Assembly (NCBI GenBank): GCA_905221605.1
Contig: CAJNDS010000470.1
Span: 1 to 64,000 of the forward strand
Direction of reading: 5' to 3'
DNA from: Symbiodinium natans
Taxonomy: Eukaryota; Sar; Dinophyceae; Suessiales; Symbiodiniaceae
Length of the DNA: 64,000 bases
Within the stretch, counting starts at the first letter, position 1, and each line of letters opens with the position of its first letter. The notes beneath the pieces are model-generated. The model was not told the DNA's origin, ran no database searches, and saw only the letters and a list, made by a program, of their open reading frames with translations. Both the position numbers and the translations under genes were made by a program. Of the stretch, positions 10,361-20,337 are shown piece after piece.

Positions 10361-10438
10361 AAACCCTAAACCCTAATCCCTAAGCCCTAAGCCCTAAACC
10401 CTAATCCCTAATCCCTAAACCCTAAACCCTAAACCTAC
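10361..10438 (+). repeat. CCCTAAA array with CCCTAAT/CCCTAAG variants
   Basis: Ends CCTAAACCTACAG, the acceptor of the exon at 10441. Confidence 0.9.
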
Positions 10439-10440
10439 AG

Positions 10441-10532
10441 GCCACGGCCGGCCACTCTCGAATCTTAAGAGGGCAAATGTGTCGCATGCAGGCCGCCGTC
10501 CGCTGCCGAGGCTGCTGCCTTTGGACTTCGAG
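10441..10532 (+). CDS. Putative internal exon
   Basis: Acceptor AAACCTACAG, frame ATAGHSRILRGQMCRMQAAV..., donor TTCGAG|GTGGGTC. CCCTAAA array before, TTTAGGG array after. Confidence 0.55.
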
Positions 10533-10537
10533 GTGGG

Positions 10538-10785
10538 TCTTTCGGGTTTAGGGTTTAGGGTTTAGGGTTTATCGGGTTTATCGGGTTTATCGGGTTTATC
10601 GGGTTTATAGGGTTCATAGGGTTTAAAGGGTTTATAGGGCTTATAGGGTTTATAGGGTTTACAGGGTTTAGGGGTTTAGCGGGCACGGTTTCGGGTTTAT
10701 AGGGTTTGGGGTTTAGGGGTTAAGGTTTTAGGGTTTACAGGGTTTGCAGGGTTTACAGGGTTTATAGGGTTTAGGGTTGCAGGGC
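10538..10785 (+). repeat. TTTAGGG array with TTTATCGGG and TTTATAGGG variant blocks
   Basis: Perfect units at first, then GGGTTTATC (four copies), GGGTTTATA and GGGTTTACA variants, showing local homogenisation of 9-bp variants. Confidence 0.85.
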
Positions 10786-10814
10786 TCTTGGCAGCATTCC
10801 GTCGTGGCTCTCAC

Positions 10815-10912
10815 TACTTCCCAAAATAGGGTACCCCTCTTATACCCCAAAGAGAATAAAATCACCTTAAAAGGACCCCCCAAAAGGGGTACCCCTATTT
10901 TCGGAAACCCCC
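10815..10912 (+). mobile_element. Family C element
   Basis: ACTTCCCAAAATAGGGTACC at one end and GGTACCCCTATTTTCGGAAA at the other form terminal inverted repeats about 98 bp apart. Confidence 0.6.
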
Positions 10913-10994
10913 ACATATATCTTCTCCCGTCAAGCTTGTATATTTTTTCTGGAAAATGGGAGTCCCTTATTATGGTAAACCCCCAAATGCACAG

Positions 10995-11136
10995 ATGTGA
11001 AGTCATCTGGCAACTTCTCCACCTGCGCGCAGGGGTCGAGCGAATACTGGCAACACCAGCGAAGGTGCCAGTGAAGCTTTCCGAGGCAGACCATGGGTTG
11101 AGAGTTGCCTTCAAAAACTTGGAGAACATTCCCGGA
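10995..11136 (+). CDS. Putative internal exon
   Basis: Acceptor AAATGCACAG, frame CEVIWQLLHLRAGVERILAT... continuing to NLENIPGW, possible donor GGATGG|GCTAAAGG. A short palindrome (GGATGGGC...GCCCATCC, 11132-11172) follows. Confidence 0.55.
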
Positions 11137-11200
11137 TGGGCTAAAGGGGCTATAGGGTATAATCGCCCATCCTGGCTGGTACTTTGTTGAGCCACGAGGA

Positions 11201-11275
11201 CCCTAAACCCCAAACCCCAAACCCCAAACCCCAAGCCCCAAGCCCCAAGCCCCAAACCCTAACCCCAAGCCCTGT
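11201..11275 (+). repeat. CCCCAAA-type array
   Basis: Units are mostly CCCCAAA and CCCCAAG rather than CCCTAAA. Confidence 0.85.
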
Positions 11276-11301
11276 TTGTTTCCTGACGCGCGTCTGCCCA
11301 G

Positions 11302-11349
11302 GGCCCACCTGCTGCACTCGCCGCTGCGGCCGCCGACCTGCAGGGCTTG
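11302..11349 (+). CDS. Putative internal exon, 16 codons
   Basis: Acceptor GTCTGCCCAG, frame GPPAALAAAAADLQGL, donor GGCTTG|GTGAAGG. C-type array before, family B element after. Confidence 0.5.
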
Positions 11350-11392
11350 GTGAAGGCAGGGGGGGCAGCTTTCAGACCCACTGTGGTATCAC

Positions 11393-11530
11393 TATGGGTC
11401 GGAGTAACTATAGAGTATTCCCTTCTGGTCCTTTTGCAGTCCTTTATAGTATACATAAATATAATATACTATAATACCCCCCCCCCCCCCAAAAAAAAAA
11501 AAAAGGGAACCTTATTACAACCATTAAGGC
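11393..11530 (+). mobile_element. Family B element with C(n)A(n) tract
   Basis: TATGGGTCGGAGTAACTATAG... matches the family B start at 62181. An expanded C15A14 tract (about 11476-11505) lies at the position of the CCCCCCAAA core in other copies. Confidence 0.45.
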
Positions 11531-11541
11531 CCCTTCATTAT

Positions 11542-11690
11542 ATGTGGCCGAAGCTGCACCGTGCCCAGCTCTGCAAGGCCTCGCAGTTGGTGCGGATCTC
11601 GGAGGCTGTCGGCGTGTCATGGGCGCATTCCTTCAGCGTCCCTCGTTCCGCGACTTTTTTTCAAGCACAGAATCGGAGAAACAGTCTGAA
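11542..11690 (+). CDS. Putative exon
   Basis: Open frame MWPKLHRAQLCKASQLVRIS... to NRRNSLN, following the family B element. The end is uncertain; a C-run follows. Confidence 0.45.
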
Positions 11691-11780
11691 CCCCCCCCCC
11701 CTCCTCCTCCTATAGGGCCCTAAGCTTTTCAACCCGAAGCCCCATACCCTTGCAACCCTTGAGACCCTTTCTTCATCCAG

Positions 11781-11838
11781 AGCGCAAGAACTGGGTGGGG
11801 ACCGGGATGGTCATGGGCCGCTGTATTGGGGCGCTGGC
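11781..11838 (+). CDS. Putative internal exon
   Basis: Acceptor TTCATCCAG, frame RKNWVGTGMVMGRCIGAL, donor CTGGC|GTGAAGC. Confidence 0.5.
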
Positions 11839-12140
11839 GTGAAGCTGCTGGCTCCAAATACAGGTCGGGTCGGCCCAGTTCGAAGCCCTGAACCATCGCG
11901 TCAAGTCACACACTCTTAGAGGGGGGGGGGGGGTTGTTAACAACTTGACATGAGGGCTTGCTGCTTGTCTTGCGGGTGGAGAGTAAAAGCCGAGTGAATG
12001 CTGGGTGCATGCTTGAGCTCATGGATTGATGCGAAAGGGTTTGCCTTACGAGCAGTCAGCCGGCCCTTAATCGCTTTCGTGTGGAGGGTACAGTAGACCC
12101 TCACGTTTGGGTGGCTTTCAGAATAGGGCTTAAAGGGCAG

Positions 12141-12192
12141 TCTCTGAAGAATGCATCGCGTTCTGAGGGTCTTCTGGCATCCTTCGGCTGTG
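12141..12192 (+). CDS. Putative internal exon
   Basis: Acceptor AAAGGGCAG, frame SLKNASRSEGLLASFGC, donor GGCTGTG|GTGAGTTTAGGG, where a consensus GTGAGT donor is fused to the telomere-type unit. Confidence 0.6.
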
Positions 12193-12503
12193 GTGAGTTT
12201 AGGGTTTAGGGTTGTGCCGCCTAAACGGGTTCATGATCAACTTTACGGCATATCATAGCTGCCACAGCTACACAGACCCTTCTTCAGGAACCTGGCAACT
12301 CTGTAAAGCTCTCTCAGCGCTTTGGCTCCATGAAGTCCATACACTCGGCTCTACAGTGACTCGGCATGGTGAGACGACACATTGCATCGTCAGGTAGGGT
12401 TGCCAACCTTGCGCCACAACATGAAGATACCTACCTTTACGTGCCGGTCTGCTCCACGATCGCGGAAGCGTGCTAGACCCAGAGCAGCCCGAACCCCAGC
12501 GCT

Positions 12504-13427
12504 ATGGCTCCGACTATGAAGAGGCCGGCAGCGCGATCGAGCGGCCTCCGCAAGAAACCTGCAGGAAACCGGCGTGCGGCTTTCCACGAGGAGGAGGAAG
12601 AGGAGCAGGAGGAGGAGGAAGAGGAGGAGGAAGAGGAGGAGGAAGAGGAGGAGGAAGAGGAGGAGGAAGAGGAGGAGGAAGAGGAGGAGGAAGAGGAGGA
12701 GGAAGAGGAAGAAGAGGATGGTGAGGAGGATGAGGCCGACGAGGACGAGGACGGCAGCAACGCGGCCGTGCTTCGCAAGCCAGCCGCCAGAGGCGCAAAG
12801 AAGAGGCCGGCGGCCTCTCCGGCAGAGGAGGAGCCGAAGTCCAAGAAGCGTGCCATGAAAGCTCCTCCCAGCAAGCGCGAAGCCAAGACTGCCGCCAGGG
12901 AGGCGGCGAAGAAGAAGAAGGCCGTAGATCGGCTGAAGAAGGAGATCAAGCCCCTGGCGCAGAAGCTCAAGGGCAAGCGTGAGGAGTTGAGGCTTGCGGA
13001 GCAGGATTTAGAAAAGCTGGCGGCCACGGCGGGCAGGCTGGGCAAAGCCGTGGAGAAGGAGGCGAAAGCGAAGGAGCTGAGGAGGAAGAAGCGCGCCCGC
13101 ACCATCAAGAAAAATGCGGGCGATCGCCTGCGGAGTTTGCGGGAGAAGCTCCGGGATTCCAAGGCCGACATGGCAAAGTTCAAAGCTGCCAAGGACCAGG
13201 CAAAGACAAAGTTGTCCTCAGCTGAGAAGGCGTACAAACAGACACGATCTAAAGGGGACCAGTACAGCCACGCTGGCTTCAGCGCCAAGCGCGCCATGGA
13301 GGCTGCCAAGGCCGACGCCGAAAAAGCAGAGCTGGGATTTACGCGAGCCTCTGACCCCCAGGCTGTTCTAGGAAAGGGTTCTTCTTTTGCCAGGGCGCCG
13401 CAAGACTCACCCCCGATCATATCCTGA
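12504..13427 (+). CDS. Acidic/basic coiled-coil nuclear-type protein, 307 aa
   Basis: It starts MAPTMKRPAARSSGLRKKPA, with an in-frame TAG just upstream (12474), and ends at TGA 13425-13427. After a basic N-terminus there is a run of about 40 Glu residues (codons about 30-71, GAG/GAA repeats) and an Asp/Glu tract. Then come KRPAA-type basic repeats (KKRPAASPAEEEPKSKKRA, a plausible nuclear localisation signal) and a Lys/Glu/Ala-rich coiled coil to about residue 290. GC-rich third positions contrast with the surrounding arrays. It is followed 25 bp later by a CCCTAAA array. KRPAA motifs are frequent in dinoflagellate proteins, but I cannot name a family. It may be a single-exon gene or a long exon. 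The serine-rich ORF on the opposite strand is a shadow of the GAG repeat. Confidence 0.7.
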   Translation: MAPTMKRPAARSSGLRKKPAGNRRAAFHEEEEEEQEEEEEEEEEEEEEEEEEEEEEEEEEEEEEEEEEEEEDGEEDEADEDEDGSNAAVLRKPAARGAKKRPAASPAEEEPKSKKRAMKAPPSKREAKTAAREAAKKKKAVDRLKKEIKPLAQKLKGKREELRLAEQDLEKLAATAGRLGKAVEKEAKAKELRRKKRARTIKKNAGDRLRSLREKLRDSKADMAKFKAAKDQAKTKLSSAEKAYKQTRSKGDQYSHAGFSAKRAMEAAKADAEKAELGFTRASDPQAVLGKGSSFARAPQDSPPIIS

Positions 13428-13449
13428 CCACCTACTAGAGCTTGCGGGC

Positions 13450-13514
13450 CCAAACCCCTAAACCCTAAACCCTAAACCCTAAACCCTAAACCCTAAACCC
13501 TAAACCCTAAACCC
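13450..13514 (+). repeat. CCCTAAA array, about 9 units
   Basis: Between the 307-codon ORF and the exon at 13519. Confidence 0.95.
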
Positions 13515-13518
13515 GAAG

Positions 13519-13612
13519 GAAGCCCGAAATGCTGAGGAGAGCTTCGAGAGCTGCCAGGAGCAGCTGCAGGCGGCTCAGGACAAGGTCGCTGAGATCAAGG
13601 AGCCCTTTTTTG
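13519..13612 (+). CDS. Putative coiled-coil exon
   Basis: Acceptor AAACCCGAAG, frame EARNAEESFESCQEQLQAAQ... then DKVAEIKE, heptad-like. Possible donor TTTTTTG|GTGGGAG, followed by a G-run and TTTAGGG/TTTGGG units. CCCTAAA array before. Confidence 0.6.
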
Positions 13613-14334
13613 GTGGGAGAGGGGGGGGGGGGGGTTGTTTAGGGTTGTTTGGGTTTAGGGTTTGGGGTTGTTTGGGTTGAGGGTTTAGGGGTTTCAGGCT
13701 TTTTGGGTGTGGAGGCTATGCTTGGGCACTTGGTTGCTGTGCCACGCGAAGCCCCAGACCCTATGTAACCCCTCATCAGCCGTTACTTTTGAGGTTGTTT
13801 GGAACTTTGATGGCCTGTGTATAGGGTTTAGGGTTTAGGGTTTAGGGCTTTCCCCGCACCCCGGACCAGCAGAAGAAAGTGCAGTTCTAGAGTTTCACCC
13901 ACTCTGCTTTAAGGTATTTCTTCATGTCTGATGCTCGTGCAGACGCAGCCACCCCACAATCCGTCAGACGCAACCAAATCTAAACTCACGATCCGACCAG
14001 CGCGGCTAGTGGCAGCACAGGAGAAGTCTCAGCCAAAGCCCGTCACCAGCGGCTCGCGGGGTTCCGGCGTCAAGGTCATGCGACGACCGGGAGCACGTGC
14101 CCGATAGCAAGCGACCTCTAGTGTCTGCCCTCAGCCGAAAAACCCTAGATGCAACAGCAAAACCCCACAAGCTGCCAGGTTTGAGCACCCTAGGTTAGGG
14201 AGAGCGACACCATAGCAAGCAATTGGTGACCCCGGCAAAACCTGATTCCTAAGCTTCCCCAGAACTCCTAGGCCAAACTTACTGAGGGTGGCTAGCCTCG
14301 AGTTGCATCGATTTCGAGCACAAGCCACTTGTAC
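13613..14334 (+). other. Intron-like sequence without supported exon
   Basis: G-run with TTTGGG/TTTAGGG variants (13613-13690), three TTTAGGG units at 13825-13847, then unique sequence ending GTACAG|GGTTTAGGG. Confidence 0.35.
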
Positions 14335-14406
14335 AGGGTTTAGGGTTTAGGGTTTAGGGTTTAGGGTTTAGGGTTTAGGGTTTAGGGTTTAGGGTTTAGG
14401 GTTTAG
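14335..14406 (+). repeat. TTTAGGG array, 10 units
   Basis: Near-perfect. Confidence 0.95.
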
Positions 14407-14569
14407 GTATCATTTGGGGCAGCAGGCGGCCACACAGTTGCTCGCCTGCCAAAGAAGGGAACAGAGCTTCCAATCACACTGATTGGCATGGGAGTTGCTT
14501 GCCACTACGTCGGATCAAAAGGGCCGCCAGTGAACCTAGCCGGTGAGAAGGCCATACAGTAAACCGTAA

Positions 14570-14640
14570 ACTTCGTAAACCCTAAACCCTAAGTCCTAAA
14601 CCCTAAACCCTGCACCCTAAACCCTAAACCCTAACCCTAG
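14570..14640 (+). repeat. CCCTAAA array
   Basis: Ends CTAACCCTAG, used as the acceptor of the exon at 14641. Confidence 0.9.
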
Positions 14641-14717
14641 GGACGTTCTGACATCAAACCTTGCCGTGATTCAGGCGGCCGCGTCCGGCAGTCATGCTGC
14701 CGGTGTCTTCGTATTCA
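14641..14717 (+). CDS. Putative internal exon
   Basis: Frame DVLTSNLAVIQAAASGSHAA... to VFVF, donor ATTCA|GTGAGTGGGGTTTAGG. CCCTAAA array immediately before, TTTAGGG array (14725-14865) after. Confidence 0.6.
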
Positions 14718-14724
14718 GTGAGTG

Positions 14725-14865
14725 GGGTTTAGGATGTATAAGGTTTAGGGTTAGGGTTTAGGGTTTAGGGTTTAAATTTGGGGTTTAGGGTTTAGGGTTT
14801 AGGGTATAGGGTATAGGGTTTAGGGTTTAGGGTTAGGGTGTGTGGTTGAGGGTTTAGGGTTTCGA
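14725..14865 (+). repeat. TTTAGGG array, degenerate
   Basis: Contains GGGTATA, GGGTTTAAATTT and GGGTGTG variants. Confidence 0.85.
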
Positions 14866-15030
14866 ATTTTAGGGCAGAAGAAAAACACTGCAAAGGCCCC
14901 CTGGGGAGTTGCATGCATCATGGCGCATCCAAGGCAGGTGGCAAGCCTCAGAAATTTTGGCATCAGGTCAACCCTAAGCCCTAAGCCCTAAACCCTAAAC
15001 CCTAAACCCTCAACCCTAAACCCTAAACCC

Positions 15031-15130
15031 GTTGCTTTCCTGGGGCTGAAGGGCCCGGGGTTTCAAGTTGACGTTTGGCACGCGCGAGAGCTGCAAACAA
15101 ATGTCCGGCTTGCCGCTTGCGCTATTCCAC
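15031..15130 (+). CDS. Possible exon fragment between two CCCTAAA arrays
   Basis: Open frame VAFLGLKGPGFQVDVWHARE... across the whole 99 bp. Unlike most, it is followed by a C-type array, so its 3' border is unclear. Confidence 0.35.
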
Positions 15131-15131
15131 C

Positions 15132-15296
15132 CTAAACCCGAAACCCGAAACCCTAAACCCTAAACCCTACACCCTAAACCCTAAACCCTAAACCCTAAAC
15201 CCTAAACCCTAAACCCTAAACCCTAAACCCTAAACCCTAAACCCTAAACCCTAAACCCTAAACCCTAAACCCTAAACCCCAACTCTAAACCCGCCT
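15132..15296 (+). repeat. CCCTAAA array, about 23 units
   Basis: One of the longest C-type arrays; starts with CCCGAAA variants. Confidence 0.95.
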
Positions 15297-15634
15297 AATC
15301 CTCCCCCATGCCCACGGAGCCCAAGACCCTGAAGCTGCGCTTGTAAATTTGTGAGGGATTCCAATATGGTCAGCTCTCTAACGAAAGGTTTAGGGTTTAG
15401 GGTTTAGGGCTCAGGTTCCTTTTTTGGGGTACCCTGAAGACTGAAGAAGCGGGTCCGCCGTATGATAAAGAAGCCCAATCAGGGACTGGAGAAGTGACAG
15501 GCAGGACTCGCAAGTTGGAGCCTCATAAAACATCGTGCACCGGTCTACAGATATACATGTGAAGCAGGGTTTAGGTTATGTTATTGGTGAGTGTATATAA
15601 GTAGCATAATATGAACCCCACTTCATATGCTTAG

Positions 15635-15674
15635 GCAATGAAAAAGCACAGTGTCCAAGAGCCACATGTGCTTG
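15635..15674 (+). CDS. Possible internal exon
   Basis: Acceptor TGCTTAG, frame AMKKHSVQEPHVL, possible GC donor TTG|GCAGCCC at the start of a family E element. Confidence 0.4.
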
Positions 15675-15865
15675 GCAGCCCAGCGGTACCCTTTTTGCCC
15701 TTTTGTCAGTCCTAGGTTCTCAGTCCTAGGTTCCCTTTCAATAAACCCTAAACCCTAAACCCTAAACCCTGCCCGATATTCGCTCTTTGGAGATGGTGCT
15801 GCAGAAACCCTAAACCCTGAAACCTAAGGGTGCCCTTATTACAAACTGGGTACTGGGCTACCAAA
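15675..15865 (+). mobile_element. Family E element (interrupted by CCCTAAA units)
   Basis: GCAGCCCAGCGGTACCC at one end and TACTGGGCTACCA at the other form inverted termini; CCCTAAA units lie inside. Confidence 0.45.
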
Positions 15866-16569
15866 TGTATGGAAGTTGGGGACCCCCTTGTAAAGCATCC
15901 TTTACCTTTTTGAATGCCTTCTAAGCCTAAACCCTAAACCCTTCGCCTCCTATTATCGCTTCGTGGGGCATCTTGGGGTAGTTTCTGAGGCGCCCAAGCA
16001 ACCAGAGACCCAGGCGGGTGCCGTGGGGTTAGGGATTATGGCTTCAGATGCAACCTACCAGAGGGTTGAGGGTTTGGGGTTTAGGGTTTAGAGTTTACTC
16101 GGCGCTGTCTCTGAGTCTGAGCAACAGAGCGCTCTTAGGGATTAGGGTTTAGGGTTTACGGCCACGCATACCTGAAACCCTACCTCCCAAAAATGCCGGA
16201 GAAACAGGTGCTGCCCGAGTCCTGGACGGAAGGGCGGCAGCCTTTGCTTCAGGAGGCCAGGCAAGGATACCAAGACGTAGGGCCTCAGGGATTCTTGGAA
16301 ATATCTCTTAATTTCTTGGTACTGTAATTCCTAAAAAAGCCAAAATTGTACCTTGTTTGCTAGAGTTCCAAGTTCAGTGTAGTGGCGAATACCTCAGATT
16401 CTGCATGACTGCAAGATGTAGGCGATCATCTTTAAGGTTGACATGGATAGCATCAAACATAACCACCCGAGCTCGCACGTCAACCATGACACGACCTATG
16501 GTAAGTTTTCTAGTGTTATGTTGTTGTGTATCCTAAACTCTAAACCCTAAACCCTGAACCCTGAACCCT

Positions 16570-16612
16570 TTAAAAAAATATATATATATATATATATATG
16601 TATATGTATATT
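16570..16612 (+). repeat. AT dinucleotide microsatellite
   Basis: About twelve TA units with TATG interruptions. Confidence 0.9.
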
Positions 16613-16845
16613 TCTGGACAGTTCGGTAGCCTCCTTTGGACTTGGGGGTTTAGGGTTTGAGGCATTCAGCAGGCCCAACATGCCCTTTGTTTAGGGTTTA
16701 GGGTTCAGGGTTTAGGGTTTAGGGTTTAGGGTTTAGGGTGAGAACCGGCAGGGCCGCAGGGCGCTTGAGAATGGGCTCCTGGAGTTTCGGGCCCGGCCCC
16801 CTTCAGCAACCCGTAGCCGTCAGACTTCAGAACCCCAGGATTTAG

Positions 16846-16968
16846 GTAGGGTTTGGGGTTTAGGGTTTAGGGTTTAGGGTTTAGGGTTTAGGGTTTAGGG
16901 TTTAGGGTTCAGGGTTTAGGGTTTAGGGTTTGGGGTTTAGGGTTTAGGGTTTAGGGTTTAGGGTGAAG
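16846..16968 (+). repeat. TTTAGGG array, about 17 units
   Basis: Near-perfect with single TTTGGGG and TTCAGGG variants. Confidence 0.95.
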
Positions 16969-16989
16969 CGCAGGATTGTCTGATGTTTC

Positions 16990-18905
16990 GCATGAAGGGC
17001 TTGGGACAGGTGATGCTTCGTAGGATTTAGGGGACATGCCTTGCCTGACGCTGGCGGAGGTCTCACATGCGCTATCCGCAGAAATCATCCGATCCCCCTT
17101 CACTGGAGAAGCTTTAGATCTTCAGGACGGGAATGGCTGCTTGCAGAGAGACTGATATCCGTGCAGTTCCCCCTCCAGCACATGCCATCTTGACTAGGCC
17201 TATGTATTCAAAATGAATAATTGAGTAAAACCACACACACTCTGTATACACATATGTATTACTTGCGACCCACAGGATCTATTCCTTTTTTGTGCGTGCT
17301 TGTGTATAACCATGCTTGTTTGCACATTGCCTCTTGGTATAGAACGATACCGTCCCACCTTTCTATCTATAAAGACATAACTTCCTACCTGTGGTGTGTT
17401 GTACTATCGATAAGCAAAATATCGGTTCTTTAGAAGATGTTTGTAGAGCTTCTTTGATGCCTTTCCATTCCTCGCTCACTCACACACTGGCACTCGCCCT
17501 TCTCACAGTGCAGTTTATATGTATGTGAAAACCAAACAGCATCTGTGACACAAGCGCGTTGCCTCTAGCAAATGGTTTGTTCAGATCAGATGGCCGCTAA
17601 CCTACAACAACTACATGTTATACTGCTTCACTAAGCTTGTGAGTGCATAGAACTTATAGGGAAACGCTCTAAACCCCACAAGCTAAAAGCGGTGCACATC
17701 GTAACTATTGTGAGAAGCATAGATGGAGGTCCGTTATTTTAAAGAAGCTACCTAGAATATTCAGAATTAACGTTCATTTCCAAGGATATGAACCGCGAAA
17801 TGAAATCGACTGTTCTATTCGAGCCACTTAAGACACGAGCTTGCTGTTTGGGGGTAACAGGCCTTGGCTCATCGTGATTAATAATAACAAGCCCGAATTG
17901 AAAATCTAGGCGAGCCCTGACTAGAATAGTTGTTGAAGCACCGGCTGTCCCACTAGGTGTCCTTCATGATCACCAGTATTCCTGGCCACCCAAGCAGCAG
18001 AATTTCGACCTTCCAGCTATGTTATCAAATTAAGCGACTTATACACATGTTTTACTTGGCGGGTGTGAAACCTATGGCTATGTATTCAAGAGTGTAAAGC
18101 TGACATGCAGCTATGTTCACCAAACCAACTCCAAAATTTCCAACCCTGTTCTAAGGTTTGCACTAGAAACTTGGGGGTAGTATTGTCAGCATGTGGTTTG
18201 CAATGAGTTCTATTCTATTTGAAACGAGCTCGCCCTTTTGAAATTCCAAGCCGGTGTTGTTTTCATTAAATGAGTGTGGCTAGCCCGAAATGTAAAATGC
18301 AAACTTCTTAGAGTAAGCATTTTTTGGCGCATCGTTTGCCCCAGTCCCAGTAACTGTCTTGCTTTCTAATCCAAGTTTTCCCGAGCATTCAATCAATGTA
18401 ACTTTGCAACAAAAATGGGCATCCTTTTATGTTAAGCAATTCTGTACCCTCATTGCCCTTTGTTTTTCATAGGTTAGGAAGCTGTACCAGGTCACGAAAA
18501 CTCGAGCTGCGAGTTTTCGCGACCCAATGCTTCGATTTGTGTTGTTTTTTGAATTCGAGCTGCTTCGTGTTTTTCAAGAAGCTTAATTTGGGAGTGTATA
18601 GCCCCAGGTCTCATAGATGTTAGAACTGAGCTTGCTTTATGAAAGTGCGAGCCGTCACGAGTTTTCGTGACTTGGTGCTTCTGGATTTTGGGCAAAAATC
18701 GAGCCAGGCAGTATTTTGAGAAAACAGGTTAAAACAAAATAGACAATGAACCGGGCCGGCTCCAGTTCTCCTTGCCTTGGAGATCTCGTTATTGTCGACC
18801 CTGCCGTTGGTTGTTGCTTCTTTGTACCACTGTGTTGTTTCTGCCCCTGGCATGCACAGACGTCCCCTCATAAGATGCACCCGTGTCGAAGTGTGTAATA
18901 TACTA
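16990..18905 (+). other. Telomere-repeat-free island without recognised genes
   Basis: About 1.9 kb with lower GC and no TTTAGGG arrays, unlike everything around it. There are loosely repeated motifs such as CTATTCGAGCC / TTGAAACGAGCTCGCCC and TCACGAAAACTCGAGC / TCACGAGTTTTCGTGAC (18493-18530 and 18653-18672). Short open frames at 17221 and 18429 show no gene-like features. It may be an old non-autonomous element. Confidence 0.4.
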
Positions 18906-18907
18906 GT

Positions 18908-19104
18908 ATATGTGTGTATGTCTGTATGACTGTATGTATGTCTGCATGCATGCATGCATGCATATATGTATGTATGTGTGTATGTATGTGTGCATGCATG
19001 TATGCATGCATGCATGTATGCATGTATGTATGTATGTATGTATGTATGTATGTATGTATGTATGTATGTATGTATGTATGTATGTATGTATGTATGTATA
19101 TATG
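18908..19104 (+). repeat. TATG/TGCATG tetranucleotide microsatellite
   Basis: About 195 bp of TATG units, with palindromic TGCATGCATG blocks at 18942-18964 and 18992-19024. All the Cys/Val/Met-rich and His/Thr/Tyr-rich reading frames here are artefacts of it. Confidence 0.97.
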
Positions 19105-19474
19105 CAAACATCGTTATTACAAGGTCTATGTCCCGATATACAATTTTGGTATATCATCGATTATCCGCTTCAGGTGTAGGGTGCGGGGTTGCCTGAGCCC
19201 ACAAAGGCGAGGGATATGTCGCGACCCGATGAGCCAGACATCTGAAAGCTTTGGGTTTAGGGTTTAGGGTTTAGGGTGTGGAGTGTGGAACCTTAGACTA
19301 AACCCTAAACCTAAGCCCTAGACCTCAAACCCTCAACCATGAGTCGTTGAATGCTCTCAGCATGCCTAAGACTTGCAATGCCCCTGGTCTGAGATCAACC
19401 AAGTAGTACAGCTTGAACTATTTTTTGCATATACTCTAAACCTTAAAACCTAAACCCTAAACCCGGTGCTGAAG

Positions 19475-19554
19475 GAGGCATTGGTGGCACCTGTGGCTAC
19501 GGCCCTTGGGACTAGGCCACTTGCATGTTTGAGCCCTCAGGGAGCATTCAGAGC
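19475..19554 (+). CDS. Putative internal exon
   Basis: Frame (VLK)EALVAPVATALGTRPLA... to GAFR, donor AGAGC|GTGAGTGGG. C-type units (19432-19463) precede; the acceptor may be CTGAAG. Confidence 0.5.
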
Positions 19555-19589
19555 GTGAGTGGGCTGAATGTTGTTTTGCTCCCAGAACC

Positions 19590-19690
19590 CCAAACCCAAA
19601 ACCCCAAACCCAAAACCCCAAACCCTAAACCCTAAACCCGAAACCCTGAACCCCGAACCCTGAACCCTTAACCCTAAACCCTAAACCCTG
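19590..19690 (+). repeat. C-type array with CCCAAAA, CCCGAA, CCCTGAA variants
   Basis: A mixed-variant block. Confidence 0.85.
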
Positions 19691-20057
19691 TCCTTCAAGC
19701 AGCTTGAGCCTCGATGAACGCAGTGCAAGTCTGACAGCTGTTCACAGACGAGGGCAGAGCAGGAGAGTGAGAGAGCGAGCGAGGGACATTTGGGTTTAGG
19801 GTTTAGGGTTTAGGGTTTAGGGTTTAGGGTTTAGGGTTTCAAGTGTTATTTTATATTCAAGGGGTTGGAGGGGTAGAAACCCTGTAGTGGAGCTGCAGCT
19901 TCGCCAAGTAAACACGCGTCAGCGCGGAAAGGGCGGCCGAAGAGCGTTGAGAAAGCCTTACCTCTTGGAAGGAACGCGGCTCCGGAACCAAAGTCGTTCT
20001 TATGGAGGCCCGGACCAGCACAGGTGTGGAAGATTCAGTGCTGAGCCCCGAAGCCTC

Positions 20058-20213
20058 CCTAAACCCTGGACCCTAAACCCTAAACCCTAAACCCTAAACC
20101 CTAAACCCTAAACCCTAAACCCTAAACCCTAAACCCTAAACCCTAAACCCTAAACCCTAAACCCTAAACCCTAAACCCTAAACCCTAAACCCAAACCCTA
20201 AACCCTAAACGCC
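20058..20213 (+). repeat. CCCTAAA array, about 22 units
   Basis: Nearly perfect; upstream of the exon at 20223. Confidence 0.95.
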
Positions 20214-20222
20214 CAACCCCAG

Positions 20223-20337
20223 GTACGCCCAAGGCGTCGCGGCCTGCCGTGATTTGATGGACTGCCCACGGGCCCTGGCCGCCGCGCAGCATGCGAAGGT
20301 GCCCGGAATTGAGGGCTTCAGGATCGGCCTCAGGACG
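20223..20337 (+). CDS. Putative internal exon
   Basis: Acceptor CAACCCCAG, frame YAQGVAACRDLMDCPRALAA... to IGLRT, donor GGACG|GTTAGGGTTC. It ends in phase 0; the next exon-like segment (21321) starts in phase 0. Confidence 0.6.

Noticed and set aside
12473-13453. Serine-rich 326-codon reverse-strand ORF
   Set aside because: It is the antisense shadow of the glutamate repeat and Lys/Glu-rich coding strand.
18620-19267. Cys/Val/Met-rich and His/Thr/Tyr-rich ORFs on both strands
   Set aside because: They are translations of the TATG/TGCATG microsatellite.
19701-19712. Further spliced-leader relicts (CTTGAGCC here and near 52142)
   Set aside because: Only 8-nt matches, expected by chance in 64 kb and not extended in the leader direction.
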